From the NCBI GenBank assembly GCA_037833965.1, contig AP031353.1:9240501-9304500 (forward strand): 64,000 bases of DNA, in the 5' to 3' direction. A model generated the notes under the pieces. That model did not search any database. It was given only the letters and a program-made list of their open reading frames with translations, and had not been told where the DNA came from. The translations under genes were made by a program, and so were the position numbers. Numbering within the stretch: the first letter of the stretch is position 1; the number at the start of each line of letters is the position of its first letter. This document shows, piece by piece, positions 27,501 through 36,772 of this stretch. Source of the stretch: Marchantia polymorpha subsp. ruderalis. Its lineage: Eukaryota; Streptophyta; Marchantiopsida; Marchantiales; Marchantiaceae.

Positions 27501-30500
27501 GCAGCCCAAGAAGGTATTGCCCGACAATTCCGTTTTTTTTTTCCGTATTTCCTTTTCGTCTTGGTTTGTGTGTGCACATTTCGTGAGGTAGGTGTCACTA
27601 AAATCGCCATGTTCCTTTTTTGAAGGAGACGGTCATTATATCTCATCCATACAGAGATGTTGCAAATCACATGATGTACACCAATTCCAGAACTTCAAGG
27701 TAAAATATTAAGTTGGCCAACCTTTTCTCCTTCTAAAGGCAACGGTTTTGTGTTGTATATTATATGGATGATGTGAAGAAAGAAACTCTCCCTACTCAAG
27801 GAAGGTGGAACACATCCTTGATCAGTTTGCATTGTCATTACCAAGATTTCGTATCACCATGGTCAAAACGTACTTTGCTTCATGCAGGTCAATGGAAGTC
27901 ATGATTGAACACGATCATGAAGTAAAGGGCGTCGCTGCAAAAGTAGTTCGGATTTATGTACCTTGTTGGCTGGACAGTGCCAAGTGTCCAGCTCTGCAAT
28001 TCAGAATCATTGACCTTTCTAAACCCGGAAAGGAGAATGGGCCAGATCGTCATACTCAACCGCAGGAGGGGATAACGATGGGAAGGCTCAAGGAGCAAAT
28101 CAATCAAGATGAAATGGAAAATTATCAGGCATTGATACCTGATATAGACGTGGATACCATGGGTTTGTCTGTGGCTGTGACTAGTAGCAATCCAGATTTG
28201 TTTGGACCTATATCACCGCTCAGTCCTCTCAATAATCCGGTACAGAAACAAAATTAGAGTTTTTATCTTGTTACGACTTTGTTGTCCCATTTGATTATGT
28301 TTGTTCTTCCCGCTCTAAGTTATTATTTGCTTATATGCTGAGAGGGAAGTTGAAAGTGCTTGGCTTTGTCCAAATGCTTAGGTATATGTGTTGATAATAT
28401 ATTTTGCAGGATGGAACTGTCGAGCTAAGAGGGCTGGCCGAAAACGGCTCGTTTTTCCGATTCCTTGTAACAACATCATCCTGCCCCTTGAACTTTGTCA
28501 AAACGAAGGTATTTCAAATTATCGAGACCTTTTATAATTCAAATCCATAAAGTTTGGTCCAGTTAGATTCTCATTTTTTCAGGGTTTTAAGTATGGGTAA
28601 ATGAGGACAGTTGCTTGGTGGAGTTTATCTCTTCAGTTACTGACTGTAAACATCAAAATGGTTGTGCTCACTATATTATCTAACCTTCTGTTTGTCGAAC
28701 ATTGTCTTTTAAACTTCAGTTTGAAAGTTCTTTATCACTTTACTTCATCTGAGCACCTTTTCTTCACAGGTATTTCGCATCCGGCCCTATATCTTGTTTA
28801 CAAACAGGTGTGGACAAGCGATATACATGAAACAGAAGCGGGCAGACGATATCAAGACATTACACCCTGCTGATTGGAGAGTCTCGTTTCCTTTTCCTGA
28901 AGCGGAAGAATCTGAACTTTTGCAGGTTTCGTCTTACATCCTCTTCTCTGCGGTCGCTTCTTTTTCTGGATAATATTAGTGTCCAAAATCCTTTGTATTC
29001 ATTATGGATTGTCAACAAGGAGGACAGATAAAAAAATGACGAGATTTCAGTGTATGTTGCTTACAAATAAGTGGATATCAAAAGTCCAGCCGTTTGTACC
29101 AGTACACTGAAATACAGTTACCAATGAGTCTTATAAACTTGGACAATGGACCAGCCAATACTGGGCAGTGCTATCAAGCCTGAATCTTGAACTCTGTATT
29201 ACAGTTCAGGGCATATATATTCTACTTCGAAAGAATTAGATAACAGTTTAAGATGCAGGATTTGTGTTCGCAAGAATGGATCAATCTCTACAAGTTACAT
29301 TCTGACGCAGTTGTCCCGCAGATCAAGTTGGATGGATGCCAATGGTCTCTACCGTTTTCCGTTGACAAAGAAACAACTATGCACATTGCTCTGCGAAAAG
29401 AGGATGGAGGAAGACGCTCTGTTCGGATCGAAATACGTGGATATGAAGAAGGATCGCGTTTTCTAGTCATGTTCAGATTAGGTTCTGCTCGAGGTCCATA
29501 CAGGTACGATCTTCCTTTGATGAAGATGCACCCCCTCTACAAAACCATGTAAACTAGCTGATTTTAAAATCCTCAGAGTGGAACTGCATAAGATGAGGAC
29601 ACCACCCATATTTAACTTTAAAGTTTGCATTTGTACAACTCTTGTAAAGCTGCACGGACTTTTGTTTGGTCACTGCCAATGTGAAATCAATCCAGCAATT
29701 TTCTTCTCTCAATGTGACAGGCTGGATAATCGCACCAACAATACTGAATTCAAGATACGACAGAATGGCCTGGATGACGACGCGTGGATGAATCTGCCTC
29801 CTCACTCAACGAAAACGTTTGCCTGGGAGGATCACTGTCAAGAACAACTTTTGGAAGTTTTAGCTCTTGGCAACAACGTTGTTATTGATGTGAACAAAAT
29901 AGGTTATCATCCCGCTCTAAACTTGGGCCCGCACTCGTCCACGACTGTAAGTGTACGAGTATTGGAATTGATGGAGGTGAAGACCGTAAGATTTTTTGAA
30001 GAAATAGACGAGTTGGAGGAGGTAGAAGGTGAACATGAGATATCATCAAGTCAAGAAGAGATGATGCCAGCTGAGGAGGATGCTGAAGAGCAAGCATCAG
30101 CCCAAACTGAAGTTGTTATAGATATTCCCAGATTGGGGTTATCAGTAACTGACCACAAACCACAAGAAATTTTATACCTATTTTTGGGGAATGTTATTTT
30201 CACCTATCAAATGGGATTTGGGGCTAGAACTAGCAGGTAAGAACTTGTTACGTCGACGTTCAGATTTTTCTTGGAAAATAAGTTCACATGTTGCTCAACG
30301 GGATTCTTGCACTTATTCTGATATTTAATTTTGTTAGTAATCCTTATCTAACGTCAAGTCTCCGTGTTTCTTCTGAATCTGATTGTAGTCTTAAACTACG
30401 AGTTGGCGACCTGCAACTGGATAATCAACTTCCTCTCGCATGGATGCCAGTCCTTCTTGCTCCCGAGAGGAGGAATGAAGACAAGGAGTTCTTATTAACG

Positions 30501-33500
30501 GCCACGGTCACAATGTATGATGACAGTATAGAAGCTACGACTGTGTTCTCCTATGTTGGGGTTCAAGTACGTGATTTACTCTCTTCCGATTTAGAACTTT
30601 AACCATCACTGTATCAATGCATTGGTAAAAATTTTAGTACCTGTACTCTTGATTTCAATTTTTCAAATAGCCGTCATTCACTTCCGAAGGAATATTGCAG
30701 TATTTACGAAGGTGCACCACTAGCAACTACAAAGGTGCTCAAACTGTTACAGTGGACTATTCACCAAAGTTCCGAAAAACGTGGTGTTTCTTGGCTCACA
30801 ACAAATGTTGTATTGTAGGTGCAAAGTGGATGGCGTGTCAATGTTCATGAGCCGATCATCTGGGCTATAGTAGAAATGTACAACAATCTCCATTTGGATC
30901 GATTGTCTGATGGTTCGGACGTCGTCCAGGTTGATCCAGAGTTCCGAATTGAGTAAGTATATTCGTATAGGTCAATGCAATGCTCGTTCTGTCTTAACTC
31001 AGCTGACTTTGTTGTATGTATAAGGCTATGTTTGGAGAAATTTCAGAAGAGGAAATTACGGACACTGTGATATAGCATCTTAAACTAGCTTTTGCAAGAG
31101 CTGCCTTCGTTTTGGTTTTCTGATCAATAGCATGAACGAGGGAAAATAGCAGAACTTTTTAAGACTAGAATAACCTTTACTGGTACAAGTATTGACTTTC
31201 TATAAATCCGAAAACTGTTTATCTTATAATGCATTGTTCGGTTTCGCAGTTTAATTGATGTCTCAGAAGTACGACTGAAGCTGACCTTGGAAACTGCTCC
31301 AGCTGCCCGTCCCCGTGGCATGCTTGGATATTGGAGTCCATTGGTTACAGGTCTTGGAAATACTAACAAGATGCCGGTATGCTTCCCCTATTCAGCCTTT
31401 CATATCTTCTCATTGTCCTGTAGCTAAACTGCTCCATCTGTGATGTGTATAACGGAGCATTTTATAACACATTTTCTCCCTTGCATTTCAGATCCACTTT
31501 AGCAACGTCCTCCATAAAGGTAGATATATGAGGAAAAGTCAGATCGGTCCTGCAGTTACAAGCAGGATTCGAAGGGATTTGATTCATCAGCCTCTTCTTC
31601 TTCTGTCTGGAGTAGACTTTTTGGGCAATGCAAGTTCAACCATAGGAACATTGAGCAAGGGTGCAGCCCAGTTGTCTAATGATGGAAAGTACTTACGACT
31701 TCGATCCAAGAAGGTACTTTGGATAGGCTTCTTATATCACTTGTCGATTGCTGTCGAATTTTCTGGCTTCATCTGCTGGGCCTCTTTAGTGATGGAGCTC
31801 ATTCAGGCCTCATAAACTTAGAATCTGCTCGCTGTTTCAGGATCGAGCCAGAAATTTATCCGGTGTTGGTGATGGGCTCATCCAAGGGACCGAAGCATTG
31901 GCACGAGGTTTCGCATATGGTTTGACTGGCGTTGTGACCAAGCCCATCACCAATGCAAGGCAGCACGGCTTTGTCGGTTTCTTCCAAGGTGTAGGGAAAG
32001 CTGCCGTTGGTTTTGTAATGCTCCCTGTTAGCGGGGTGCTTGAGTTTGTATCTTTAACGGTGAACGGTGTTGGCGTGAGCTGCACCAATTGCTTTGAGAT
32101 TTTTGACAAAGAATCTCATGTCAAGAGGACAAGAGTACCAAGGGCTATACGAGGAGACGGTATCCTGCAAAAATATGACAGCAATGATGCACTGGGGCAA
32201 GTACGTATATTTGTGACATCATACCGGATAGATGGTTCAGCATTTGTCCTACCATAGAAAGTTGCTTTATGTATCTGACTGATGTCTTATGTTCGCTAAC
32301 TGCATAATCTGACGGGTTTTTATTTCTTCTCTTCCCTCGGAAGAAATTAGTGAGAAATTCAATGTGTTATCATTGGTCGGTCTTAACTTGCATACGTGGC
32401 TAAACTACAGGCACTTTTACATCTGGCCCAGTCGGGAGCCCTCTTCGGCTTTAGGGAAGCGTTCAGCGAGCCTGCTAAATACGCTTGGTCTGATTTCTAC
32501 GAGAACCATATTGAGCTGCCGAAAAACAAAGTTTTGATGCTTACAAATCGGCGTGTGATGATGCTAGTGGTAAGTTTGAAACTCCAAATTATGTTGTGGT
32601 CCAACTTTCTTGTTTGGTCCTGTTCAAGCATATACTTAATCCAGCTTCTAAGTCTTAGGCGATCTGGATAGTATAATATCAGAGCAATTTGGAAAAGAGT
32701 TCTGTGGTCTGATCAGTCACCATCCACTAATCTAGTTCTCACTATGCTTTCAAATCTCTACAGCGCCCTGCGTCGCATTTCCAAAAGCCAGAGAAGTTGT
32801 TTACAGATCCTAGCTCAATTGAGTGGGAAGTACCATGGCGAAACGTTCTAGCCGTGGAGATAGCTGCTCACCTTCAGTCCATTGTTGTACTCCACCTAAG
32901 ATGGAATACAAAGAGCTTCGCCCAAGTCATCAAATGCTACCATGGAGAGCCGGAGGGAAGAGTTTCCCACTCTAAGAAAGTTGTTAAAAGCATATGCGAA
33001 GTGTGGAAGAAATATGGACCAGACCGTCACACTGTTACTTCTGAGGTTAGACTTTTCTAATTGTGCTCTGGGAAAATCGACATCATTTGCTTCAGACTCT
33101 GTAGTTGTTATATTATTGTTTCTAATAACTTGTAGAGTAAGAATCCGAGTTTTAAAGTTGGCACATTTTTTAATCAGATCAAGGATCTTCGAATCTTTGT
33201 GCTCTCTATTCTATTGACATCTAGTTTTCTGCCGTAAGCTCAGGAAAACAGGAAGGATGCATAGAACAGACTCAGGAGAAGACAAGGATGTATAGTATGA
33301 TATACTGAGCTGATCAGTCAGTGACTTCATTTAAACAACCTGTCTTTTAGGAAACCGAGAACTTACACGATAAACACGAGGATGTCAATGTGATATATGT
33401 GGTTAACTCCACTATACGAGAAACCCTTTTCCACTCTGAAAGTGCTCCTTTTTTTCCTCCTCTTTCATCTTACGTCACTTGTCTTTCCTCGTCGTCAATC

Positions 33501-36282
33501 CGTTGTCGCCAGAAACGCTTTAGGTCTATTCTCGTCAAGGCAGGCAATTCGTAACCACCGCACTTTGTACGAAGGTCAGATACGAGCTATTACAAAGCAC
33601 GTATTTTTTGAAACGTATGTGAAGTGAACTTTATTTCTTCCAGACACCTTGGGTGCACAATCCTTGGCTAGCATCTAGTCACGACATATGCAAACATGTC
33701 TTGGGTACGGTTGCAAATCTGCTCAAAGCTAGCTTAGGTTTCGGGGTTGCCTCCGATTATCAACTAAACAATGCAGTTCCGTTGTCGCACAGTGAAGGTG
33801 TTTTTTGCTGGGTGCAATCTTTTTGTTCGTCGTTTTGGTAGATTCCTGACAGCAAGCCATGTATTTACCTTAAGTAGGCATCAGCTTGGAGTTCGTTATC
33901 ATTCACCATCCTGTTTTGAAAATCTGTAGAATGCAATCGTTTTTTCTCGTGCAGATACTCCGCGTATTCTGATACGCAATATGCATTTGTAAGTATTGCC
34001 GTTCTGAAACACAAGAGTATATACTGTTGTTGGTTATGTTAGAACTCTCTTTCTTTCGTTGCTGTCAACTTATTCTGAACTTATTATTGAATTCACCAAC
34101 GGTGGATATCAAAACTGTTCCAGTGCATACCATTGTCTGCAATTGGCTTCCACCACCTCTTTTTGAAAACTTAAGCTATGTCCATGGCTTCGTCCCACAC
34201 TCCATGCAGGGGTGATATCTCTGAGACCAAGTACTGTACAAAGACGTTCTTTAGCATACTTGGATATTTTCCACAATGAAGCTATTTAAAATTAATCGCC
34301 TATTTATCAGCTACTTTTACACTCACAGGGTCCGACAAGTTTCTAGAGTTATATTCGAATTTGCATCTGAAAGGTTCACAGGCAGTGGCCTCCGCCGAAA
34401 AGGGTGATGAGGGGAGTCGTTGTTGCCCTCAAAATATTGTCAGATGATCACTTTAAGCTGGGCTCGCTTGTTTCGAACCAAGACCCTGCTTGTTATAGGA
34501 CTCTTGTGCAGATACAAAGCATGCATAGAGTTGAATGTCTAAGATAATCTACCAGAAAGAACCTTTAGATGAAGCCATGAAAATTTATGCCAATGTTAGT
34601 GTTTACACTGATCACTTACGAGCTGACTCCTGACATTGTACATTCAACTTTTTTATTCCGACTCATATGTATAATGTATCGCAACATTGTCTTCTGTAGT
34701 GTTTGTGAGCCGTGACGTCAGAGTAGGGCTGCATACTGACGGCCTTTTTCTTCTCAGGAAAGGAGGCATGCGCACCAATTAAGGCTTATACCAGCAAGCC
34801 TTAGATCAAAACGCTCATCAAATCCGGGAAGTTTGAGAGATGATGGTTTGATCGAAACATCCTCAACTGCTGAAGCTAGAAGCCTTGCCCGTGAAGATGT
34901 TGGGGGCATGACTCAGGAGGTCGTGTTGTTTAGGAAAATATGGATCAGTGAACAGGAAACAGGCTTTACATGCTCTGTCTGCTCCCTGGTATGTCCAGTT
35001 ATTGTATGAAGAACATGCTTGTGTTGACTTATATTTGCTTGTATTGTAGCTAGTCCTTTAATCATTTGTAAATGTATGGCCCGATTTTCATGCAACCTGT
35101 CCAGAGGGTTTCGTCATTAGAACCATTAGCTAAGATATGTGTTGTCACATGCTGTTAATATGATGTTAACTTTTATGCAGGGCACCACGCCTGCAGAAAT
35201 CTGCACAATATGGCGACCACAGGCTCCAGACGGGTATGGGCTGCACACGTTATGCATGTAAAATAATTGCAAGTCCATGTTGGTCAACTATTTTGTAGTA
35301 CATGTTTGACACGTGCAATGCTCACCAGTACATATGGCTGCCAGGTACGTGTGTGTAGGAGATATTGTCCATCAGGGTGTTGAACCACCAGCTGTTGCTA
35401 CCACATACAAAAATGCGGAGGGCATGTTTGCCAAACCCATCAGTTACGATCTGGTATGTCGCCCTTCGAGATTTCACAGAACTTCAGCTTCTGTTTTCTG
35501 TTCGGATTGTAAACTTGTCCTTAGGATGTCTTGAGTCTTAAGATTTGGGAAAAATTTAGACGTGAGGCCAATAGAGCTACCAAATCAGCAGATAGCTCCT
35601 AGGTTACCCCTGCTTCTCTTCTGTATTACAGAAACTCGTGACGACCTTTACTGTCTCTACCTAGCTACTTACACAATGATTGGAGCTGATGGAGTTTTCC
35701 TTGAGTTAAACTCTTGCTTATAAAACTTTTATGTTTAGATACTTGGAATAGGCTTTCGTGTCCATGCGTGCTCGAATTGTTGCTTTTCATGTAAATAAAG
35801 AATTAATGGTTTGAATATTCATGAGACAAGATTGTAGATATAGAAATGTTCCCTGTCATTTTTCAGCAAATGTTGAGGTGGCTAAAAAACTTTCTAGCTT
35901 TTTAGTGTATGAAACGTTTTATGATGGTACTTTTTGCGCGCAGGTGTGGAGAAATTGGAAAGATGGCTTTACGGAGCACGTGTCAATTTGGATGCCGAAG
36001 CCCCCTCAAGGATATGTAGCATTAGGCTGTGTAGCAGTAGCTGGGTACATGGAACCGGATGCTGATGCATGTTGGTGCATCAGAGAAGATTTGGCAGAAC
36101 ACACGGAATTCGAAGATTCAATTGTTTGGGAAGCACCTGTTAATTCTCCATGGGACTGTTACATATATCCCATCACGTGTGAAGCCCTCACGTTTTTTGC
36201 GTTACGTGAGCATGAGCATAATGCTGGAGTTAGACCTAGAAGGGTGAAATTGACTAGTGTCACTAATGTATATCAAATTTAG
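3217..36282 (+). CDS. VPS13: VPS13-family bridge-like lipid-transfer protein (plant VPS13M type), multi-exon
   Basis: VPS13 proteins are rod-like lipid channels at membrane contact sites. The start codon at 3217 opens MVFEEHVAYYLERYLGNYVK, a typical chorein N-terminus. I joined 61 exons in frame to 33045, then four terminal exons (34758-36282) ending in TAG; the block entries below list the borders. The joined parts total about 4,450 codons, near or above the roughly 4,100-4,200 I recall for Arabidopsis VPS13M proteins. Domain order is chorein, PH, long channel region, VPS62-type repeats, C2-like segment, SHR-BD, VPS13 C-terminal region, VPS62-type. PH plus VPS62 modules are the plant VPS13M architecture. 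Introns run mostly from about 90 to 1,400 bp; intron 1 (3317-4686) is longest. Two introns appear to be GC-AG. The 33.0-34.8 kb part is unresolved. A copia element lies just past the stop. Family assignment is very secure; individual borders are inferred. Confidence 0.93.
9914..11262 (+). other. VPS13: VPS13 exons 13-17: channel segment before the PH domain
   Basis: Exons: 9914-10018, 10375-10470, 10582-10649, 10773-10896, 11044-11262 (residues 560-763). Phases are continuous. Peptides such as IAAPKVTIPTDFYPD and LLLDFGHFNLKSD are conserved beta-strand elements of the VPS13 channel. Exon 17 ends LEKCGMLVALQQ and joins in frame to ICVPHPQYPSTRVAVRLPSL in exon 18, which is the usual family order. 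A spurious alternative acceptor around 11459 would break the frame. Confidence 0.8.
11520..13445 (+). other. VPS13: VPS13 exons 18-21: embedded PH domain
   Basis: Exons: 11520-11729, 12018-12127, 12926-13022, 13347-13445 (residues 764-935). A pleckstrin-homology fold is indicated by VSVLAWKGVGHREAVWQHRY, then YAALAGPFLYLLESS, and a final helix with the invariant Trp in DESTMNNWQGRITGAI. PH domains bind phosphoinositides or proteins; an internal PH domain is characteristic of plant VPS13M proteins. Intron 19 (12128-12925) is about 800 bp and I see nothing else in it. Confidence 0.8.
13640..19855 (+). other. VPS13: VPS13 exons 22-34: main lipid-channel (RBG) region with a disordered loop
   Basis: Exons: 13640-13810, 14188-14262, 14570-15118, 15278-15643, 15863-15994, 16325-16438, 16672-16856, 17161-17269, 17437-17580, 17680-17997, 18530-19171, 19451-19660, 19752-19855 (residues 936-1975). 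FLTGALDELKIIIS, FGIKVALGNLKVSDGSL and IRVVYLN-like strands (here LSELRIVYLNRFIQEI) are standard family elements. Exon 24 contains a basic and acidic low-complexity loop with three FFAT-like motifs (see findings). Exon 29 appears to end at CAG followed by GCTAGT, and exon 33 ends at CAG followed by GCAAGT, so introns 29 and 33 are called GC-AG. All phases match. Confidence 0.78.
20187..23782 (+). other. VPS13: VPS13 exons 35-43: VPS62/DUF946-type repeats and following channel strands
   Basis: Exons: 20187-20479, 20650-20737, 20936-21253, 21424-21813, 22128-22461, 22616-22774, 22880-23043, 23227-23410, 23519-23782 (residues 1976-2706). A repeated pattern of aromatic-Trp, Arg/Leu-Pro, Pro-x-Gly-(aromatic) and leucine/methionine-Gly stands out: ITFWRPRAPPGFAILGDCL, SVWLPVAPKGYVVLGCVA, SIWRPVIPAGCVILGDIA and SFWFPVAPVNYVAMGCIA. 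These are VPS62-type (DUF946) beta-sheet units, found in plant VPS13M proteins and thought to be adaptor-like. Exons 40-43 return to channel-like strands (RISATFFDDYGGL, VTNIRLTASSELNINLS). Confidence 0.78.
24747..25844 (+). other. VPS13: VPS13 exons 44-46: C2-like segment
   Basis: Exons: 24747-24944, 25309-25351, 25711-25844 (residues 2707-2831). GGRDYMVAIRVVPRAQ, then SVTIHWDEIFVFEVESE and GNTAEIVITDLSKG follow the C2 pattern: a first strand, an ordinary-looking W(N/D)E-F-F strand, and V-V-(T/S)-D. C2 domains in this family can bind membranes. I see few of the usual Asp calcium ligands, so calcium binding is not supported. Intron 43 (23783-24746, 964 bp) holds nothing I recognise. Confidence 0.65.
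26070..30236 (+). other. VPS13: VPS13 exons 47-54: SHR-BD / adaptor-binding region
   Basis: Exons: 26070-26570, 26737-27513, 27626-27699, 27888-28239, 28410-28508, 28770-28925, 29322-29503, 29721-30236 (residues 2832-3716). Recognisable peptides are LPPGWTWTSDWHVDQVAG, WKLVITAPLMLTNYLPVPSE, VRIYVPCWLDSAKCPALQFR, VFRIRPYILFTNRCGQAIYM and LPPHSTKTFAWEDHCQEQLL, matching the SHR-BD (DUF1162) domain. In plants this domain gave the SHORT-ROOT-binding label; in yeast the neighbouring region binds organelle adaptors. Exon 54 has a strongly acidic Glu-rich insert (about 30000-30100). The closing ETEVVIDIPRLGLSVTDHKP pattern starts the C-terminal channel. Confidence 0.85.
30389..33045 (+). other. VPS13: VPS13 exons 55-61: VPS13 C-terminal region
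   Basis: Exons: 30389-30566, 30819-30952, 31250-31376, 31492-31713, 31841-32200, 32411-32569, 32764-33045 (residues 3717-4204). Exons 58-59 carry the highly conserved block with DFLGNASSTIGTLSKGAAQL, GDGLIQGTEALARGFAYGLT and QHGFVGFFQGVGKAAVGFVM, the C-terminal helices that in other VPS13 and ATG2 proteins contact membranes. Exons 60-61 (ELPKNKVLMLTNRRVMMLV; SIEWEVPWRNVLAVEI) resemble the C-terminal PH-like domain of VPS13. Phases are continuous. Confidence 0.85.
33046..34757 (+). other. VPS13: VPS13 unresolved part between exons 61 and the final four exons
   Basis: An acceptor at 33349-33350 starts an open stretch in the correct phase (ETENLHDKHEDVNVIYV) that stays open to 33550. Its donor is unclear; GTTAAC inside it or a GC donor after GTCAAG near 33538 are candidates. 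The next certain exon begins at 34758 in phase 0. Homologues have a short poorly conserved linker here, so one or more small exons may be missing from my model. A second open stretch (33653-33840) shows no family resemblance and looks intronic. Confidence 0.4.
34758..36282 (+). other. VPS13: VPS13 final four exons: C-terminal VPS62-type module
   Basis: Exons: 34758-34988, 35181-35233, 35345-35453, 35944-36282 (stop 36280-36282). They encode VVLFRKIWISEQETG, AEICTIWRPQAPDGYVCVGD, EHVSIWMPKPPQGYVALGCV and FEDSIVWEAPVNSPWDCYIY. This matches the C-terminal VPS62 module of plant VPS13M proteins. The last 14 codons vary between species. The stop codon lies 13 bases before the first copy of the 178-bp repeat that flanks the retrotransposon, so the native 3' untranslated region is split by the insertion. 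Confidence 0.82.
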
Positions 36283-36295
36283 GTTAGCACCTATT

Positions 36296-36473
36296 AGATG
36301 GATCCCATCCCATGTATATTTATTCTTTTATGAGACGTATTGAAGTCTCAAATAGAAATTTCACCTGTTATATCTGCTCTGGAATAATTCATATCCTCTC
36401 TTTGTTCATCTATCCTTGCAGCTAAATAGAAGTATGGATGTTAAGTTTGACAAGTATGTGAGAGTATGATGGT
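36296..36473 (+). repeat. 178-bp direct repeat, left copy (host DNA flanking the retrotransposon)
   Basis: From AGATGGATCCC to GTATGATGGT this is identical, base for base, to 41533-41710. It begins 14 bases after the VPS13 stop and so belongs to the VPS13 3' region. The last base overlaps the first base of the LTR. A typical copia insertion leaves a 5-bp duplication; this one is 178 bp. Confidence 0.95.
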
Positions 36474-36758
36474 AACAGAAGTGAGGCAATACAAGAAAGA
36501 GTCGAGAGACACAGATACTGAGTACTGGAGAGCAGATCTTAGTTATGTTATACATAGGACCTGGATTGGGTTTAAGTACCCAATCCGAGGTGACAAGGGA
36601 AACTGGTATTTACACCCGCGTAGTGGGAAGGGTAGTGGTGTCTAATGATGACAAGGACACCTCAATAGTAGTGGGGTAGTGGCGTAGTGGGCTACAGTCT
36701 AACAATGATTACACAAGAAGCAGCGTAGAAGGAATAGGGAGTAATCAGTATTCTAACA
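36473..36758 (-). repeat. 3' LTR of the copia element
   Basis: 286 bp, reading TGTTAGAATACTGATT at its start and CTTCTGTTA at its end on the minus strand. It differs from the other LTR at three positions (substitutions near 36511, 36644 and 36693). The terminus is TG...TA rather than the usual TG...CA. Confidence 0.93.
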
Positions 36759-36767
36759 CTCCCACTT
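36759..36767 (-). other. Polypurine tract of the copia element
   Basis: The minus strand reads AAGTGGGAG directly before the 3' LTR, a typical copia primer site for plus-strand DNA synthesis. Confidence 0.8.
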
Positions 36768-36772
36768 ACTAC

